A DNA stretch of 64,000 bases, taken from Thalassotalea loyana. Lineage in GTDB: Bacteria > Pseudomonadota > Gammaproteobacteria > Enterobacterales > Alteromonadaceae. Where the stretch lies: NCBI RefSeq assembly GCF_030161435.1, contig NZ_BSSV01000004.1, positions 248,001 through 312,000 on the forward strand. Direction: 5' to 3'. Both the position numbers and the translations under genes were made by a program. How positions within the stretch are numbered: the stretch's first letter is position 1; every line of letters begins with the position of its first letter. Under the pieces are notes generated by a model. The model ran no database searches. It saw only the letters and a program-made list of their open reading frames with translations, and was not told the origin of the DNA. Positions 51,350 to 61,264 of the stretch are shown here, piece by piece.

Positions 51350-52292
51350 ATTGCTTCTCCGTTGTTATTTGTGCTCTATCTTCTTTATGTTGTGTAATGG
51401 CGTTTAAATAAAGTTGGTGTAAATCAAGGGACTGGCTTTGAATCGACTGGATATCACCAAGTTTTGATAATTTTTCAAGCACTTGATTGATGGTCTGATC
51501 CGACTTAAGCAACACTTCAATCTTATTTTCTTGAACCTGATTAAGCGTCCATTCGCTCTGAACGCTCTGAAGTAAGGGTTGATCAACCTGACGATAAGTG
51601 ACTTTCAAAACGACATTCGTAATCGCTTGTGCGCGAATATCTTCCAACGTACCGTAGAAGACCGCCTCACCAAGATTCATCAACATCATACGGTCAGCAA
51701 GCTTTTCAACCATCGCCATTTGGTGAGCACTCAAAATAACGGTCATTCCATTAGCTTTTAAATCAATTAAAAACTCAACGACTTTTTCTTGGTTGATTGG
51801 GTCTAATCCAGAGAAGGGTTCGTCTAAGATAACCCACTTAGGACTATGAATCACGGCGCTAATCAATTGAACTTTTTGCTGGTTACCCTTTGATAAGGAT
51901 TTTAATGGCTCATCAGCTCGATCAGCTAAGTCGAACTTTTCTAGCCAGGTTTTTGCTTCTTTGGTCGCATTATCTTTATCTAAACCGTGCAAACGAGCAA
52001 AATAGATTAGGTTTTTAATCACAGATTTTTCGGTATAAAGACCACGGTCTTCAGGTAAATAACCCAGCGCTTGCGAAGGAATATGACTAAAAAATTGCCC
52101 ATCAAGCTTTAATGAAATTTGTCCATCATCAGGTTTCGTGAATCCCGTTAACATGCGAACAAGAGATGACTTACCGGCACCATTTGGGCCAAGCAGCGCG
52201 AAAATTTCTCCTTGGTTTACGTGGAACGAGAGTTGGTTGACGGCGGTAACATCGCCATATGATTTTGTGACTTGTTGAACAGAGAGTTCCAT
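51342..52292 (-). CDS. ABC exporter ATPase (NatA-like)
   Basis: The 316-residue ATPase has Walker A 'GPNGAGKSSLVRML', signature 'LSKGNQQKVQ' and Walker B 'WVILDEPFSGLDPINQ', with a C-terminal domain as in NatA-like exporters. It pairs with the overlapping permease gene downstream. Confidence 0.87.
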   Translation of the reverse strand: MELSVQQVTKSYGDVTAVNQLSFHVNQGEIFALLGPNGAGKSSLVRMLTGFTKPDDGQISLKLDGQFFSHIPSQALGYLPEDRGLYTEKSVIKNLIYFARLHGLDKDNATKEAKTWLEKFDLADRADEPLKSLSKGNQQKVQLISAVIHSPKWVILDEPFSGLDPINQEKVVEFLIDLKANGMTVILSAHQMAMVEKLADRMMLMNLGEAVFYGTLEDIRAQAITNVVLKVTYRQVDQPLLQSVQSEWTLNQVQENKIEVLLKSDQTINQVLEKLSKLGDIQSIQSQSLDLHQLYLNAITQHKEDRAQITTEKQYA

Positions 52293-52379
52293 ATCAGTCC
52301 TTTGAGCGTTAGATTTAACAAATAATTTACATTTATTTCCTTGTAATTGCTAGCGCTTCCAATTGGACTAATTTACCAT

Positions 52380-53486
52380 TTACAATTCAATCCCTAGCGA
52401 AATATACGTCTTAAAATCATCTTTTTTCGGGATATTATTAAATTCATCAGGCTGTGGATTTGATTGTCTATCCCAGATAAATGACAGGTCAAGATCGACA
52501 TCTTCAAATAAGTCATATTCAAATGTCACAAACAACTCGTGTCGCAAACCGCCACTGTCTTTGTCACCGTAATTCACTGAATACTTGGCTTCTATATCAA
52601 GATCTTTGTTTATTTCTCGGTCGAAGTGCGTTTCTAAAAAGCCACCAAAAGACTTCTCGCTGTTAGGTAGTCCCTCTTGAACATTAACATAGTAGGTTTT
52701 ACGGTAACTGGGGCCTATCGAGATATCCCATTCCGTTTTCGGCGTGTCGATAAAGTAATAACCAATACCTGCACCTATCGTGTACTCGTTTTTTAGGTTT
52801 TTAAATGGATCTCTTACAGCGTTTAATAATACTGGCCTAAAAAATACTTTTTCTGTATAGAAAATATCGTAAGTCGCGGATAGTGATGTGTTATCTTCGG
52901 TTTCAACATTATCCGTTTTGGCTCGTGTCGTGAATAGATCGAGAATTAAACGAGAATCAACGGTACGCCGTTTGCCATTAAATCTCGCCGTCCATTCAGA
53001 CTGATCGGTGTTTCCTTTATTTAAGCTGTAACCAAAACTAACTTTAATATCCCAAATATCTATGCCTTTGTCTTTTTCACTAGCAATAGTTAACACTTCA
53101 AAAAAAGTAAAAGCGTTTTGTTTACCTAGTAACGAGCCATTACGGTCAATAATTTCGATGGGCGCTCTAATGATGCTGCCGTCTCTTAGTTTGATACTGT
53201 GGACACGGGCAGAAATAATGGAGTGAATGTCCTTATATTCGATGGTGAGTTTTTTTAATACGTCACTATCGAATGATAATTCATCTTCATAGTAACCCTC
53301 AATTTCGCCTTTTATCCACTCACCGGACTTCAACCTAACCCAGTCAAAGATAGGATCTGTCTTTGCTAACTCAACCAATGCGCGCTCTTCATCTGGTAGC
53401 GATTCGGAATAAGCGGGTAACAATGCTCCGAAGCAAAGCAAAAAAGCAGCAATGATAAAAACTAATTTTGTTGTTAAATTACTCAT
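52380..53486 (-). CDS. DUF481 outer membrane protein
   Basis: The 368-residue protein has a signal peptide (ends AYSE). An N-terminal region of about 100 residues has two similar beta-rich units ('VRLKSGEWIKGEIEGYY' and 'IKLRDGSIIRAPIEII'). A DUF481 beta-barrel follows from about 160 to the end ('FGYSLNKGNTDQSEW' to 'YISLGIEL'). DUF481 proteins are small outer-membrane barrels (YdiY-like) that respond to stress or salt. It is monocistronic. Confidence 0.75.
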   Translation of the reverse strand: MSNLTTKLVFIIAAFLLCFGALLPAYSESLPDEERALVELAKTDPIFDWVRLKSGEWIKGEIEGYYEDELSFDSDVLKKLTIEYKDIHSIISARVHSIKLRDGSIIRAPIEIIDRNGSLLGKQNAFTFFEVLTIASEKDKGIDIWDIKVSFGYSLNKGNTDQSEWTARFNGKRRTVDSRLILDLFTTRAKTDNVETEDNTSLSATYDIFYTEKVFFRPVLLNAVRDPFKNLKNEYTIGAGIGYYFIDTPKTEWDISIGPSYRKTYYVNVQEGLPNSEKSFGGFLETHFDREINKDLDIEAKYSVNYGDKDSGGLRHELFVTFEYDLFEDVDLDLSFIWDRQSNPQPDEFNNIPKKDDFKTYISLGIEL

Positions 53487-53626
53487 CAGATTCTAAATGG
53501 TAAAGGTTAAGCTACTAGTTTAATTTTAGTTAAAATACAACGTCTATCAATGGAATGCGAACGATAGATTGCCTAAGTTACCAACTGATACAGTTGCGAT
53601 AAATTTCAGTAACAAATTGGTCAACG

Positions 53627-56089
53627 CTAGCTACTGTTCGCTATGGTTGCCGTATTCCCACCAGCGTTAACGGTTAAACGGACAGCTTCTTCAAAAGGTA
53701 TCGGTTTACTAAAGAAGTACCCCTGACCAATATGGCAGCCCTGATCTTGTAACCAAGCAAGTTGCTCTTGCGTTTCAACACCTTCCGCCGTCACAGTTTT
53801 ATTCATACTAATTAATAGACTAATTAACGCTGATAATACTTTTTTGCTTGATTTTTGATGGGGGATTTCGCTCACAAAGCTTCGATCAATTTTAACGTTG
53901 TTTGCAGGTAAACGACGTAAGTAATTTAATGATGAGTAACCCACACCAAAATCATCAATAGACACTTTTAGCCCCAACGCTTTAAGTTCAAGGCTTCTTT
54001 TAATCGCTTCATTGATATCGTGCACAACGGTTTCTTCAACTATTTCAATGTAGAGAAACTTACTGTCTAGATTGTATTTGTACATGCACTTTTCCAACTC
54101 ATTAACGACTTGAGGTGCCATGTACTTTTCAGCGGTCAAATTAATAGAGCAAATGACATCCAAATCATTGATCGTATTTAGCTGTTTACAGCGTTTGATT
54201 CCCTCTTCGATGATCCAGTTTTCTAATTCGACCATCAATTCCGTATCTTTTAAAATAGGTAAAAATTTGTCTGGCGATAGCAAGCCTCTCGTCGGATGAT
54301 TCCAGCGTATCAATGTTTCAAATCCAAAGAGTTTTTCCTGCTGGATATGGTAAAACGGCTGGAAATATAGTTTGAATTGATGTTCGCTAATTGCATCGGA
54401 GAAATCATTGATCAAGGAGAACTGCTCGGCTATTTCACTTTCCATGTGAGGTTTAAAGAAAACATAATGGGTGCTCTTGTCACTTTTAGCACTGTACATA
54501 GCAATGTCAGCTTGCTTGATCACATCATTAATTGATGCCTTGTTATCATTAATTACCGTAATGCCGATACTTAACCTAATAGTAAGCTGGTGATCTTCAA
54601 TATGAGCAGGCTCATTGAAACTTCGCAAAATATCATCAACAACTTTCACAATATTGGTTCTGGTATAAATATCTGAAATTAACACAGTGAATTCATCACC
54701 ACCGAGTCGAGCAACTAAATCAGTTGAACGAACGCTTCCTTTTAATCGCTTGGCAACGATTTTTAAGACTTGATCACCAAAATGATGTCCCAACGAATCA
54801 TTGATATGTTTAAACTGATCCAAATCGATAAACAGTAGCGCGATATGGGAACCACTTTGAGAAACTTTGGCTATTTTTTTCTGAAGCGTCATCGTAAAAT
54901 TTTCGCGATTGGCGATCCCTGTTAGGCTGTCGAATAAGGCCATTTCTTTTAGCTCTTCTTCTCGCTGGCTTACCACAAGATTTAACTCACCCAAGCGTTT
55001 TGCAAGCTCATTTGATGACTCTTCTAATACATCGATTTCATCTTGAAATAAGTTAGGCTTGTTGGATTGAGAAAATTGAGCAATGTTTTGCCCTTTCGCT
55101 AATGTGGGTAAATAGTCTTTGAGCTTTTTAATACGAGCAATGGGACGCCATAAAACCAAGACAATGGTGACAAACAGCAGCAATAAAGAAGCAAAAGATA
55201 ACCAAATAAACGTGCGGTAAAACTGTTGATCTAGTTGATGAGTGTTACTAATGTCGTTGAACGTGACTAGATAACTCTTCGACCCCACCTCTAATGGCAT
55301 TTCAATTGCTTCGATAAAATAGTGACTTTGCCCTATATTGACTCTACCTCCGCTGGCTTGTAGGTCACTAAAGGTATTAGAATCGGCATACTTTTCTAGC
55401 GCACTAAACTGAGTAAAATTGTGCTCCTTTCGCATGACGTTCAAACTAATGTTATCTGCCTGACGCAAGAAGGTAATATCGGCACTATCGATACTCTGAG
55501 ATTGACTAACGATTAATGTTTTTAGATCCAAAATTTCGCGAAACTGAAAAATGGGATTAAATAAATTAGTGATCAAATGAACCACATAATCGTTACTATC
55601 GATAACAATGGGAATGAAAAAATGAATGGAACACTCAGTCTGACAATTAAGTGCATTTTCAGGAACACCATTATCAGTCGCCTTTTGAAAATAGACGGCA
55701 TAATTAAAAACGGGGGGGTTATTACTGTAATGTTTATCAAGTAACACCTGGTTTTTTTTAATGACCCCTAGGTTGGTTGCGCCCCACTCTATAGCCAAGT
55801 TTTCCCATTGTTCGTCAAAAAAACTCAACAACTGTTGCTCATTTATCCCTTTGAGATTGAGTACGCGATATAGATTATCTTGAACAGTATAAATATGTCC
55901 TTCGATAGCCCGAGTAAAATATGATTGAGACGCTACTTTTACCGCTAGATTTTCTTTAATTAAGCGTTCGTCGAGCTCCTTTTGACTAATGTAGGCATAA
56001 AAACTAATCACTAAGCTCTGGAAAATAAACAGGACGACTAAAACTTTCCATATCAAGCCCAAATTACCGAAATACTGTTTATTTGCCAT
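53627..56089 (-). CDS. GGDEF/EAL cyclic-di-GMP protein
   Basis: The 820-residue protein has a membrane helix (12-32), a periplasmic sensor of about 260 residues, a second helix (292-313), a HAMP-like linker, a GGDEF domain with intact RLGGDEF (461-467) and an EAL domain with ETL (591-593) in place of EAL, DDFGVGYSS and AEGVETQEQ. Both active sites keep most known catalytic residues. It ends the operon of a phosphate-binding-like protein and an outer-membrane barrel, so its sensor may read the ligand of those proteins. Confidence 0.87.
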   Translation of the reverse strand: MANKQYFGNLGLIWKVLVVLFIFQSLVISFYAYISQKELDERLIKENLAVKVASQSYFTRAIEGHIYTVQDNLYRVLNLKGINEQQLLSFFDEQWENLAIEWGATNLGVIKKNQVLLDKHYSNNPPVFNYAVYFQKATDNGVPENALNCQTECSIHFFIPIVIDSNDYVVHLITNLFNPIFQFREILDLKTLIVSQSQSIDSADITFLRQADNISLNVMRKEHNFTQFSALEKYADSNTFSDLQASGGRVNIGQSHYFIEAIEMPLEVGSKSYLVTFNDISNTHQLDQQFYRTFIWLSFASLLLLFVTIVLVLWRPIARIKKLKDYLPTLAKGQNIAQFSQSNKPNLFQDEIDVLEESSNELAKRLGELNLVVSQREEELKEMALFDSLTGIANRENFTMTLQKKIAKVSQSGSHIALLFIDLDQFKHINDSLGHHFGDQVLKIVAKRLKGSVRSTDLVARLGGDEFTVLISDIYTRTNIVKVVDDILRSFNEPAHIEDHQLTIRLSIGITVINDNKASINDVIKQADIAMYSAKSDKSTHYVFFKPHMESEIAEQFSLINDFSDAISEHQFKLYFQPFYHIQQEKLFGFETLIRWNHPTRGLLSPDKFLPILKDTELMVELENWIIEEGIKRCKQLNTINDLDVICSINLTAEKYMAPQVVNELEKCMYKYNLDSKFLYIEIVEETVVHDINEAIKRSLELKALGLKVSIDDFGVGYSSLNYLRRLPANNVKIDRSFVSEIPHQKSSKKVLSALISLLISMNKTVTAEGVETQEQLAWLQDQGCHIGQGYFFSKPIPFEEAVRLTVNAGGNTATIANSS

Positions 56090-56102
56090 ATTTCACCACC
56101 AG

Positions 56103-57326
56103 CTAGAAACTATATGATGCCTGTAACGCAAACATTTCCCAGTACTTATCTTCAACGGTTGGTATTACATCAACCCAAGGAGAAATATAGCCGGTACCTT
56201 CGACAAAGTGAGCTTCCGCTTGAACAATCCAACGTTCATTTATTTGCCATTTAATTCCTCCCGTTAAGTCTTTTGCAAAGGCTCCAAAATCTTGACCAAT
56301 AATGCCTCCAGCGCCTGTAATTTCACCTGCGCGATTATCCGTATCTTGGAAAAACACATCGTAACGTAATAACAACGTGAGTTGTTCTGAGAGTAAATAA
56401 CGATATTGCACATAGCCGCCATCGCTTACATTTGTTGAACGGACGAGATCTTGGGGCTGAGGTTGTAATTCTACAGGTAAATTTGGCGCAAAAAATTCGA
56501 ACCCTGCAGAGCTTGAGTCTAAATAGATATATTCAAGTGTTAAATCCCAGTTAGGTGCAAAGTACTGGCTCGAAAATATATATCGCTCATACTCAATAAA
56601 CCCAGGAGAAACTATTACCGGTGCATTGGGTGCGTTCACCGGTTTAAAGTCAACCTGTTGATCTTCAAAGCCTAAACCCAAAAGCCAATTACCATTAGGT
56701 GATTCCCACGATAAATTCAATTTGGTACTTTTATGCGTATCAAAATCCCCTTGTAAAGCGCCGCCAAAAATACTCTCAGTCAACGCATCGTCGACAGGGT
56801 TTATCCCATATGACGCTGCCCAATTCCACGTCCCATATTGCGCAAGAACGTTTCCATAAAAACTTATCCCATCATATGAAGTAGAAGAGTTTCTCAATAT
56901 ATCGAGATATACGGATTGTGGCAGGAAAATAGACGGTCTTGCACTAGGAATGTCTCTTGTAGCGTTATAAAGACCATAGTCCGATTTTATCCTACCTATA
57001 CGCAGTGATAAATTAACGGTTGGTCGACTATATAGACCATAATCAATGAATAAGTAATCGAGGTAAGTGCTCTCTATATCACCCCAATTTCGATAAATAA
57101 CCTGACCAGAGAGCCTAAAGTTCTCTTGTGTGACATAGCTTGCTTGAAGACCAATTTCTGTCATCTTATAGCTGGTTTCATCTTTACTATCGAAAAATGT
57201 ATTGGCTGTTGTATGAACTAAACCTTGAGATACAAACCCACCAACATCTATTTTTTGAGCAGATGCAGAACAACTTACAATAACACCAAGCCAGAGCGTA
57301 AAAAGCTGTTTATTGGAGCAGTGCAT
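56103..57326 (-). CDS. outer membrane porin-like beta-barrel
   Basis: The 407-residue protein has a signal peptide (ends ASA). Its mature part alternates turns and strands, has 'IGRIKSDYGLYNATRDIPSARP', a typical porin motif, and ends in 'ASYSF', the outer-membrane insertion signal. It lies between the small binding protein (17-base overlap) and the GGDEF/EAL gene. A channel for the ligand sensed by the operon is inferred. Confidence 0.72.
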   Translation of the reverse strand: MHCSNKQLFTLWLGVIVSCSASAQKIDVGGFVSQGLVHTTANTFFDSKDETSYKMTEIGLQASYVTQENFRLSGQVIYRNWGDIESTYLDYLFIDYGLYSRPTVNLSLRIGRIKSDYGLYNATRDIPSARPSIFLPQSVYLDILRNSSTSYDGISFYGNVLAQYGTWNWAASYGINPVDDALTESIFGGALQGDFDTHKSTKLNLSWESPNGNWLLGLGFEDQQVDFKPVNAPNAPVIVSPGFIEYERYIFSSQYFAPNWDLTLEYIYLDSSSAGFEFFAPNLPVELQPQPQDLVRSTNVSDGGYVQYRYLLSEQLTLLLRYDVFFQDTDNRAGEITGAGGIIGQDFGAFAKDLTGGIKWQINERWIVQAEAHFVEGTGYISPWVDVIPTVEDKYWEMFALQASYSF

Positions 57327-57756
57327 ATGTCACTCCTTCAACACTGTTCTCTACATCAATGTAACCAATAGCTCCAGGTGTAGATGCTACTGTTTCAAGC
57401 ATAGCGCTCTTTGACTCTACAACAATAGGTTTAATCCCAAAGCCACTGAATGCTAATTTTTGCCACCTTCGGTTAAATTGATAGGGGTAGATACCTAACA
57501 TGTCCTCTACAAATTCCTTATGCAGTTTATCGGTCGTGCGGTAAATGACGAGCGTCACAATAGAGCCGTCAGGCCACACCGTTTTCTGTCCTAAATATAT
57601 AGACTTAAGTTGTTGTCTGTTTATCGACTGAAGAGCCACTGACTGATTAACAATGACATGTAGTCTTTTTTTAACGATAGCTTTCTGTGCCCCAGCAGAA
57701 TTGAAGGGCATCAATGTCAATAAAATGAAGAGCACTAGTTTAAAAGTAAAATCCAT
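57310..57756 (-). CDS. small phosphate-binding-like periplasmic protein
   Basis: I start at ATG 57756 (MDFTFKLVLFILLTL), a signal peptide; the longer frame adds 39 unlikely residues. The 148-residue product matches a shortened PstS-like domain with 'QSINRQQLKSIYLGQKTVWPD' (in part), 'PYQFNRRWQKLAFSG', and the phosphate-binding-type loop in 'STPGAIGYIDVEN'. Its short length shows a half-domain. It is the first gene of the porin-GGDEF/EAL operon and probably supplies the sensed signal. Confidence 0.75.
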   Translation of the reverse strand: MDFTFKLVLFILLTLMPFNSAGAQKAIVKKRLHVIVNQSVALQSINRQQLKSIYLGQKTVWPDGSIVTLVIYRTTDKLHKEFVEDMLGIYPYQFNRRWQKLAFSGFGIKPIVVESKSAMLETVASTPGAIGYIDVENSVEGVTYALLQ

Positions 57757-57873
57757 TTCACGCAGCCGCAGGTATACAGAATTAGAGTGATACCCTAAGT
57801 ATTGACGTGATTTAAGCTTATTCAAGCTAATTCGCAGAAAATGATGGTTAATTTGTAACAAGGTTAATGACAA

Positions 57874-58250
57874 GTCCCCCCTCCAACTAATCTACTTGAC
57901 CAATTAACAGCACAACCATCAAAATTACCCTTGGTTTCCCTATTAGCTCCTGACCAACTGGTAATTGTACTTACAGTAAAGTTTCTGAATAATTTTCAAA
58001 ATGAAAACCTTGTTTCCTTCGATTAAACAAGACAACAATTTAACCATCAAAAACAACAACTTAAATACAAACATCAAATAAACCCAACATAGCAGGCAAC
58101 AATATTGGCATGACCAATACATAAAAACAGAGTTAAATAAAATAAATATTTGTCATATCAATGTAAGTAAGATATAAATATAGAGATTAAAAAATATACA
58201 AATTGGCATGACCAATAAAAATAAAATGCCTAATCATCGAGGGGAGATGT
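57874..58250. promoter_or_regulatory. intergenic region with two GntR/FadR-type operators before the TonB receptor
   Basis: ATTGGCATGACCAAT occurs at 58104-58118 and 58202-58216, an inverted repeat ATTGG/CCAAT resembling PdhR/FadR-type sites (ATTGGTnnnACCAAT). Related TGACCAA words occur at 57897 and 57954. The second copy ends 34 bases before the receptor start, where a repressor would block expression. The rest of the gap is AT-rich and shows no gene. Confidence 0.6.
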
Positions 58251-61172
58251 ATGAAAATCAACAAAATAAGCGCTATGTTTGCTCATCGCAGCGCTACGCT
58301 AATTAACAAGTCCTTATTTGGCGCTACGTTATCGGCATTACTTTGTGGCACGGCACTCGCAGCCGATGCACAAGATCAAAGCAGTACTGATGATATCGAA
58401 GTCATTGAAGTAACAGGTATGCTTGGCAGTATGAAAGAGGCGGCGCGCCTCAAGCGTACCGATGGTCGTATCGTTGATGCCGTTGTTGCTGAAGATATAG
58501 GAAAACTGCCTGACAACAACATCGCTGAAGCGCTTCAAAGAATTACGGGCGTATCAATAAATACAGATTTTGGTGTCGGCGATAGTGTGTCTATTCGTGG
58601 TTTACCGCAAAACCGTGTTGAATTAAATGGTCGTTCAACAATTGGTGATTCGCGTGGCGGTATCAGCTTACAAGACTTTCCTTCTAGCTTCCTAAAAACT
58701 GTAGAAGTTGTTAAGTCACCAACAGCCGATATGATTGAAGGCGCTTTAGGTGGAACCGTTAGCCTACGTACCGTTCGACCGCTTGAACTCGAAGGTTTGA
58801 CTGGTGCCGCATCTTTAGATGCTGAGTTTGCCGATAAAACAGAAAACTGGGCACCTATTTTTACTGGCTCAATTGGAAATAATTGGGATTTAGGTGAAGC
58901 TGGTTCGTTCGGTGCATTACTCATGGTGTCATACCAAGACCGTGAAATTCGTCAAGATGAGTTTTTCAGCCGCGTATTGCCGCAGGATGTTGATATTGCA
59001 GGTCTAACATCAAACACAGCAAGCGGTAACTTTGCTGTTAGAGACCAACATACAGTAGAGCAATATGTCGAACAACGTGAGCGCACAGCGATAAACTTAT
59101 CATTGCAGTGGGCGCCACAGTCAGGCAACAGCATGTTCTACCTTGACCTAAATACAACAGACCGCTCAGGTGAGCAACATGGTAACTCTATTTTAGGTGT
59201 TGTCGGTGCTTTTGAGTCAAACTCAGGTACAACGCAAGATGCAAATGGACAAGTGAATAACTATACGCTTGTAAATGACTTTGCTATTCCTAAAACCTAC
59301 AGTGATTTTCGCGATACAGATGCATACTCACACGCCTTTGGAGGTGAATGGTACGTGTCTGACTCAATCACAATTTCGGGGGAATTTGCGATAGCATCAT
59401 CAGAAAGTTTCCGCCCAGATTCAGAATTCACATTGCGTCCAATTGAAAAAGCACCATGGTTAGTTGATGGCTCACTCGTCACTCATGTCTACGATGGCGT
59501 ATTTTCTCAGTCAGGTAATCAATTGCCAAGTATCATTCATTCAGATCCACTTGCATATATTGCCGCTGAAAACCTCTCGCTGCGTACATTTAAATCTGAA
59601 GAAAAAATCACTAAGAATGATGAAACCGCATTTCGTTTAGATGTTGATTGGGACCAACCTTTCAATATTGATTGGTTATCAAAAGTGAAAGCTGGTATTC
59701 GAGTCACGGAACGTGAATACGAATACGATCAATATAAAGAAGAAATTAAAGACATTTATAAAAAGGCATTCAATGACGCGGATGGCTCTTCTGCAGCACT
59801 TTGGATTGACGACTACAATGCAATGTTCCCTGGTAGTTTTACAACGCTTAGCCACAACAATGCTTTCGACCAAATTGGCTTATCAGGCCAAAATGACCTA
59901 CTAACCTTTGCAACATACAATGGTTTATCAAACCCAGCAGAGGCATATGCACAACTTCAGCAGTTATTGATTGGCACGAACTTAGCAACAACGGGCTCGC
60001 TTGCAGATAACTTAGAAAGAAACGAAGGTGCATTTAGAGACATTACTGAAGATACAGCAGCAATCTACATTTCAGCGTACCTAGACTTTGATAGTGTTAC
60101 AGCGATTGTTGGTGGCCGTTACATTCAAACAGATCTTACGTCTGCTATTTTACGCGATGGCGAGCGAGTTAATGGTGAAAACGACTATAGCGACTTTTTA
60201 CCTAGCTTAAACTTAACTTATAACTATTCTGATGAGACGTTATTCCGTTTCGCAGCCGCAAAAGTTATGCGCCGTGCTGATTTTGGTCAATTAAGCCCTG
60301 CATTTGACATTGATAACTCAATTGTTACAGCGACCCAAGGTGCTATCGACTTAGACCCGTACCGTGCAACGCAATACGACCTATCTGTCGAGCACTATTT
60401 TGGTGACGGTAATATGTTCTCATTTGCTGTCTTTTACAAAGATGTTGAATCTTTCTTAAATAATACCTCTACTTGTGTTGCTGATCCTGCAACTGCTGGC
60501 CAAAACGTAACTGAATGGCAAAGTGTATGTCAGTTAACGACTGCAGGGGTAGATAATCCAAACCTTGTATACTCAGATAGCACGCAATTCAACGATGCAG
60601 ACGGTTTTGCTCATGTCGAAGCGCTTCGCGATGCTGGCCTAACGGGTATTGATACAGCCAAAGATACAAATGGTGAAAACGGTACCGTTAAAGGATATGA
60701 GATTGGCTACCAACAACACTTTAAGGACTTACCTGGTGCTTGGTCTGGTTTAGGTATTAGTGCTAACTACACATATTCAGATAGTGAACAACCTAATGGC
60801 AACCCATTGTTAGATATCTCTAAGAATACTTACAACTTGCAAGCATTCTGGGAATATGAAGGTTTTGCTGTGCGTTTGGCATATAACTACCGTGATAAAT
60901 TTCTTGATACAGAAAATGAAAAACGTGTAGTTGCAATCAATGCAGATGCCTCTGTGTCAGATGAAGATTTAGTTTATGGTAACAATTACCGAGATGACCG
61001 TGGTCAACTGGACTTCTCGGCAAGTTGGGACATCAACGAACACTTTACCGTGGTTGGCAATGCAACAAACTTAACAGGTGAACCATCAGTATTCCTGCAT
61101 GAGTTAGGTAGCCCATGGAAATATACCGAAGCTGACCGTCGTTACACCATTGGTGTACGTGCGAAGTTTTAA
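58251..61172 (+). CDS. large TonB-dependent receptor
   Basis: The 973-residue receptor has a signal peptide (ends ALAA), a TonB-box-like 'DIEVIEVTG', a plug with 'DNNIAEALQRITGVSI' and 'VEVVKSPTADMIEGALGGTV', and a barrel ending 'RRYTIGVRAKF'. It fits the long TonB-Xanth-Caulo class of marine bacteria, often for oligosaccharides. The ligand is unknown. Two identical GntR-type palindromes precede it, and the ribosome binding site GGGGAGA is strong. It stands alone, with a terminator after it. Confidence 0.88.
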   Translation: MKINKISAMFAHRSATLINKSLFGATLSALLCGTALAADAQDQSSTDDIEVIEVTGMLGSMKEAARLKRTDGRIVDAVVAEDIGKLPDNNIAEALQRITGVSINTDFGVGDSVSIRGLPQNRVELNGRSTIGDSRGGISLQDFPSSFLKTVEVVKSPTADMIEGALGGTVSLRTVRPLELEGLTGAASLDAEFADKTENWAPIFTGSIGNNWDLGEAGSFGALLMVSYQDREIRQDEFFSRVLPQDVDIAGLTSNTASGNFAVRDQHTVEQYVEQRERTAINLSLQWAPQSGNSMFYLDLNTTDRSGEQHGNSILGVVGAFESNSGTTQDANGQVNNYTLVNDFAIPKTYSDFRDTDAYSHAFGGEWYVSDSITISGEFAIASSESFRPDSEFTLRPIEKAPWLVDGSLVTHVYDGVFSQSGNQLPSIIHSDPLAYIAAENLSLRTFKSEEKITKNDETAFRLDVDWDQPFNIDWLSKVKAGIRVTEREYEYDQYKEEIKDIYKKAFNDADGSSAALWIDDYNAMFPGSFTTLSHNNAFDQIGLSGQNDLLTFATYNGLSNPAEAYAQLQQLLIGTNLATTGSLADNLERNEGAFRDITEDTAAIYISAYLDFDSVTAIVGGRYIQTDLTSAILRDGERVNGENDYSDFLPSLNLTYNYSDETLFRFAAAKVMRRADFGQLSPAFDIDNSIVTATQGAIDLDPYRATQYDLSVEHYFGDGNMFSFAVFYKDVESFLNNTSTCVADPATAGQNVTEWQSVCQLTTAGVDNPNLVYSDSTQFNDADGFAHVEALRDAGLTGIDTAKDTNGENGTVKGYEIGYQQHFKDLPGAWSGLGISANYTYSDSEQPNGNPLLDISKNTYNLQAFWEYEGFAVRLAYNYRDKFLDTENEKRVVAINADASVSDEDLVYGNNYRDDRGQLDFSASWDINEHFTVVGNATNLTGEPSVFLHELGSPWKYTEADRRYTIGVRAKF

Positions 61173-61218
61173 GTTTAAGCCCATATATACCTGAAGGAAT
61201 AGGTATTCTCCCAGGCGT

Positions 61219-61256
61219 GAAGCACTTTAGTTATTCAAGCTAAAGTGCTTTTTTTA
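61219..61256. terminator. rho-independent terminator
   Basis: AGCACTTTAG-TTATTCAAG-CTAAAGTGCT followed by TTTTTT on the plus strand, after the receptor stop. Confidence 0.85.
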
Positions 61257-61264
61257 TTGATGAG

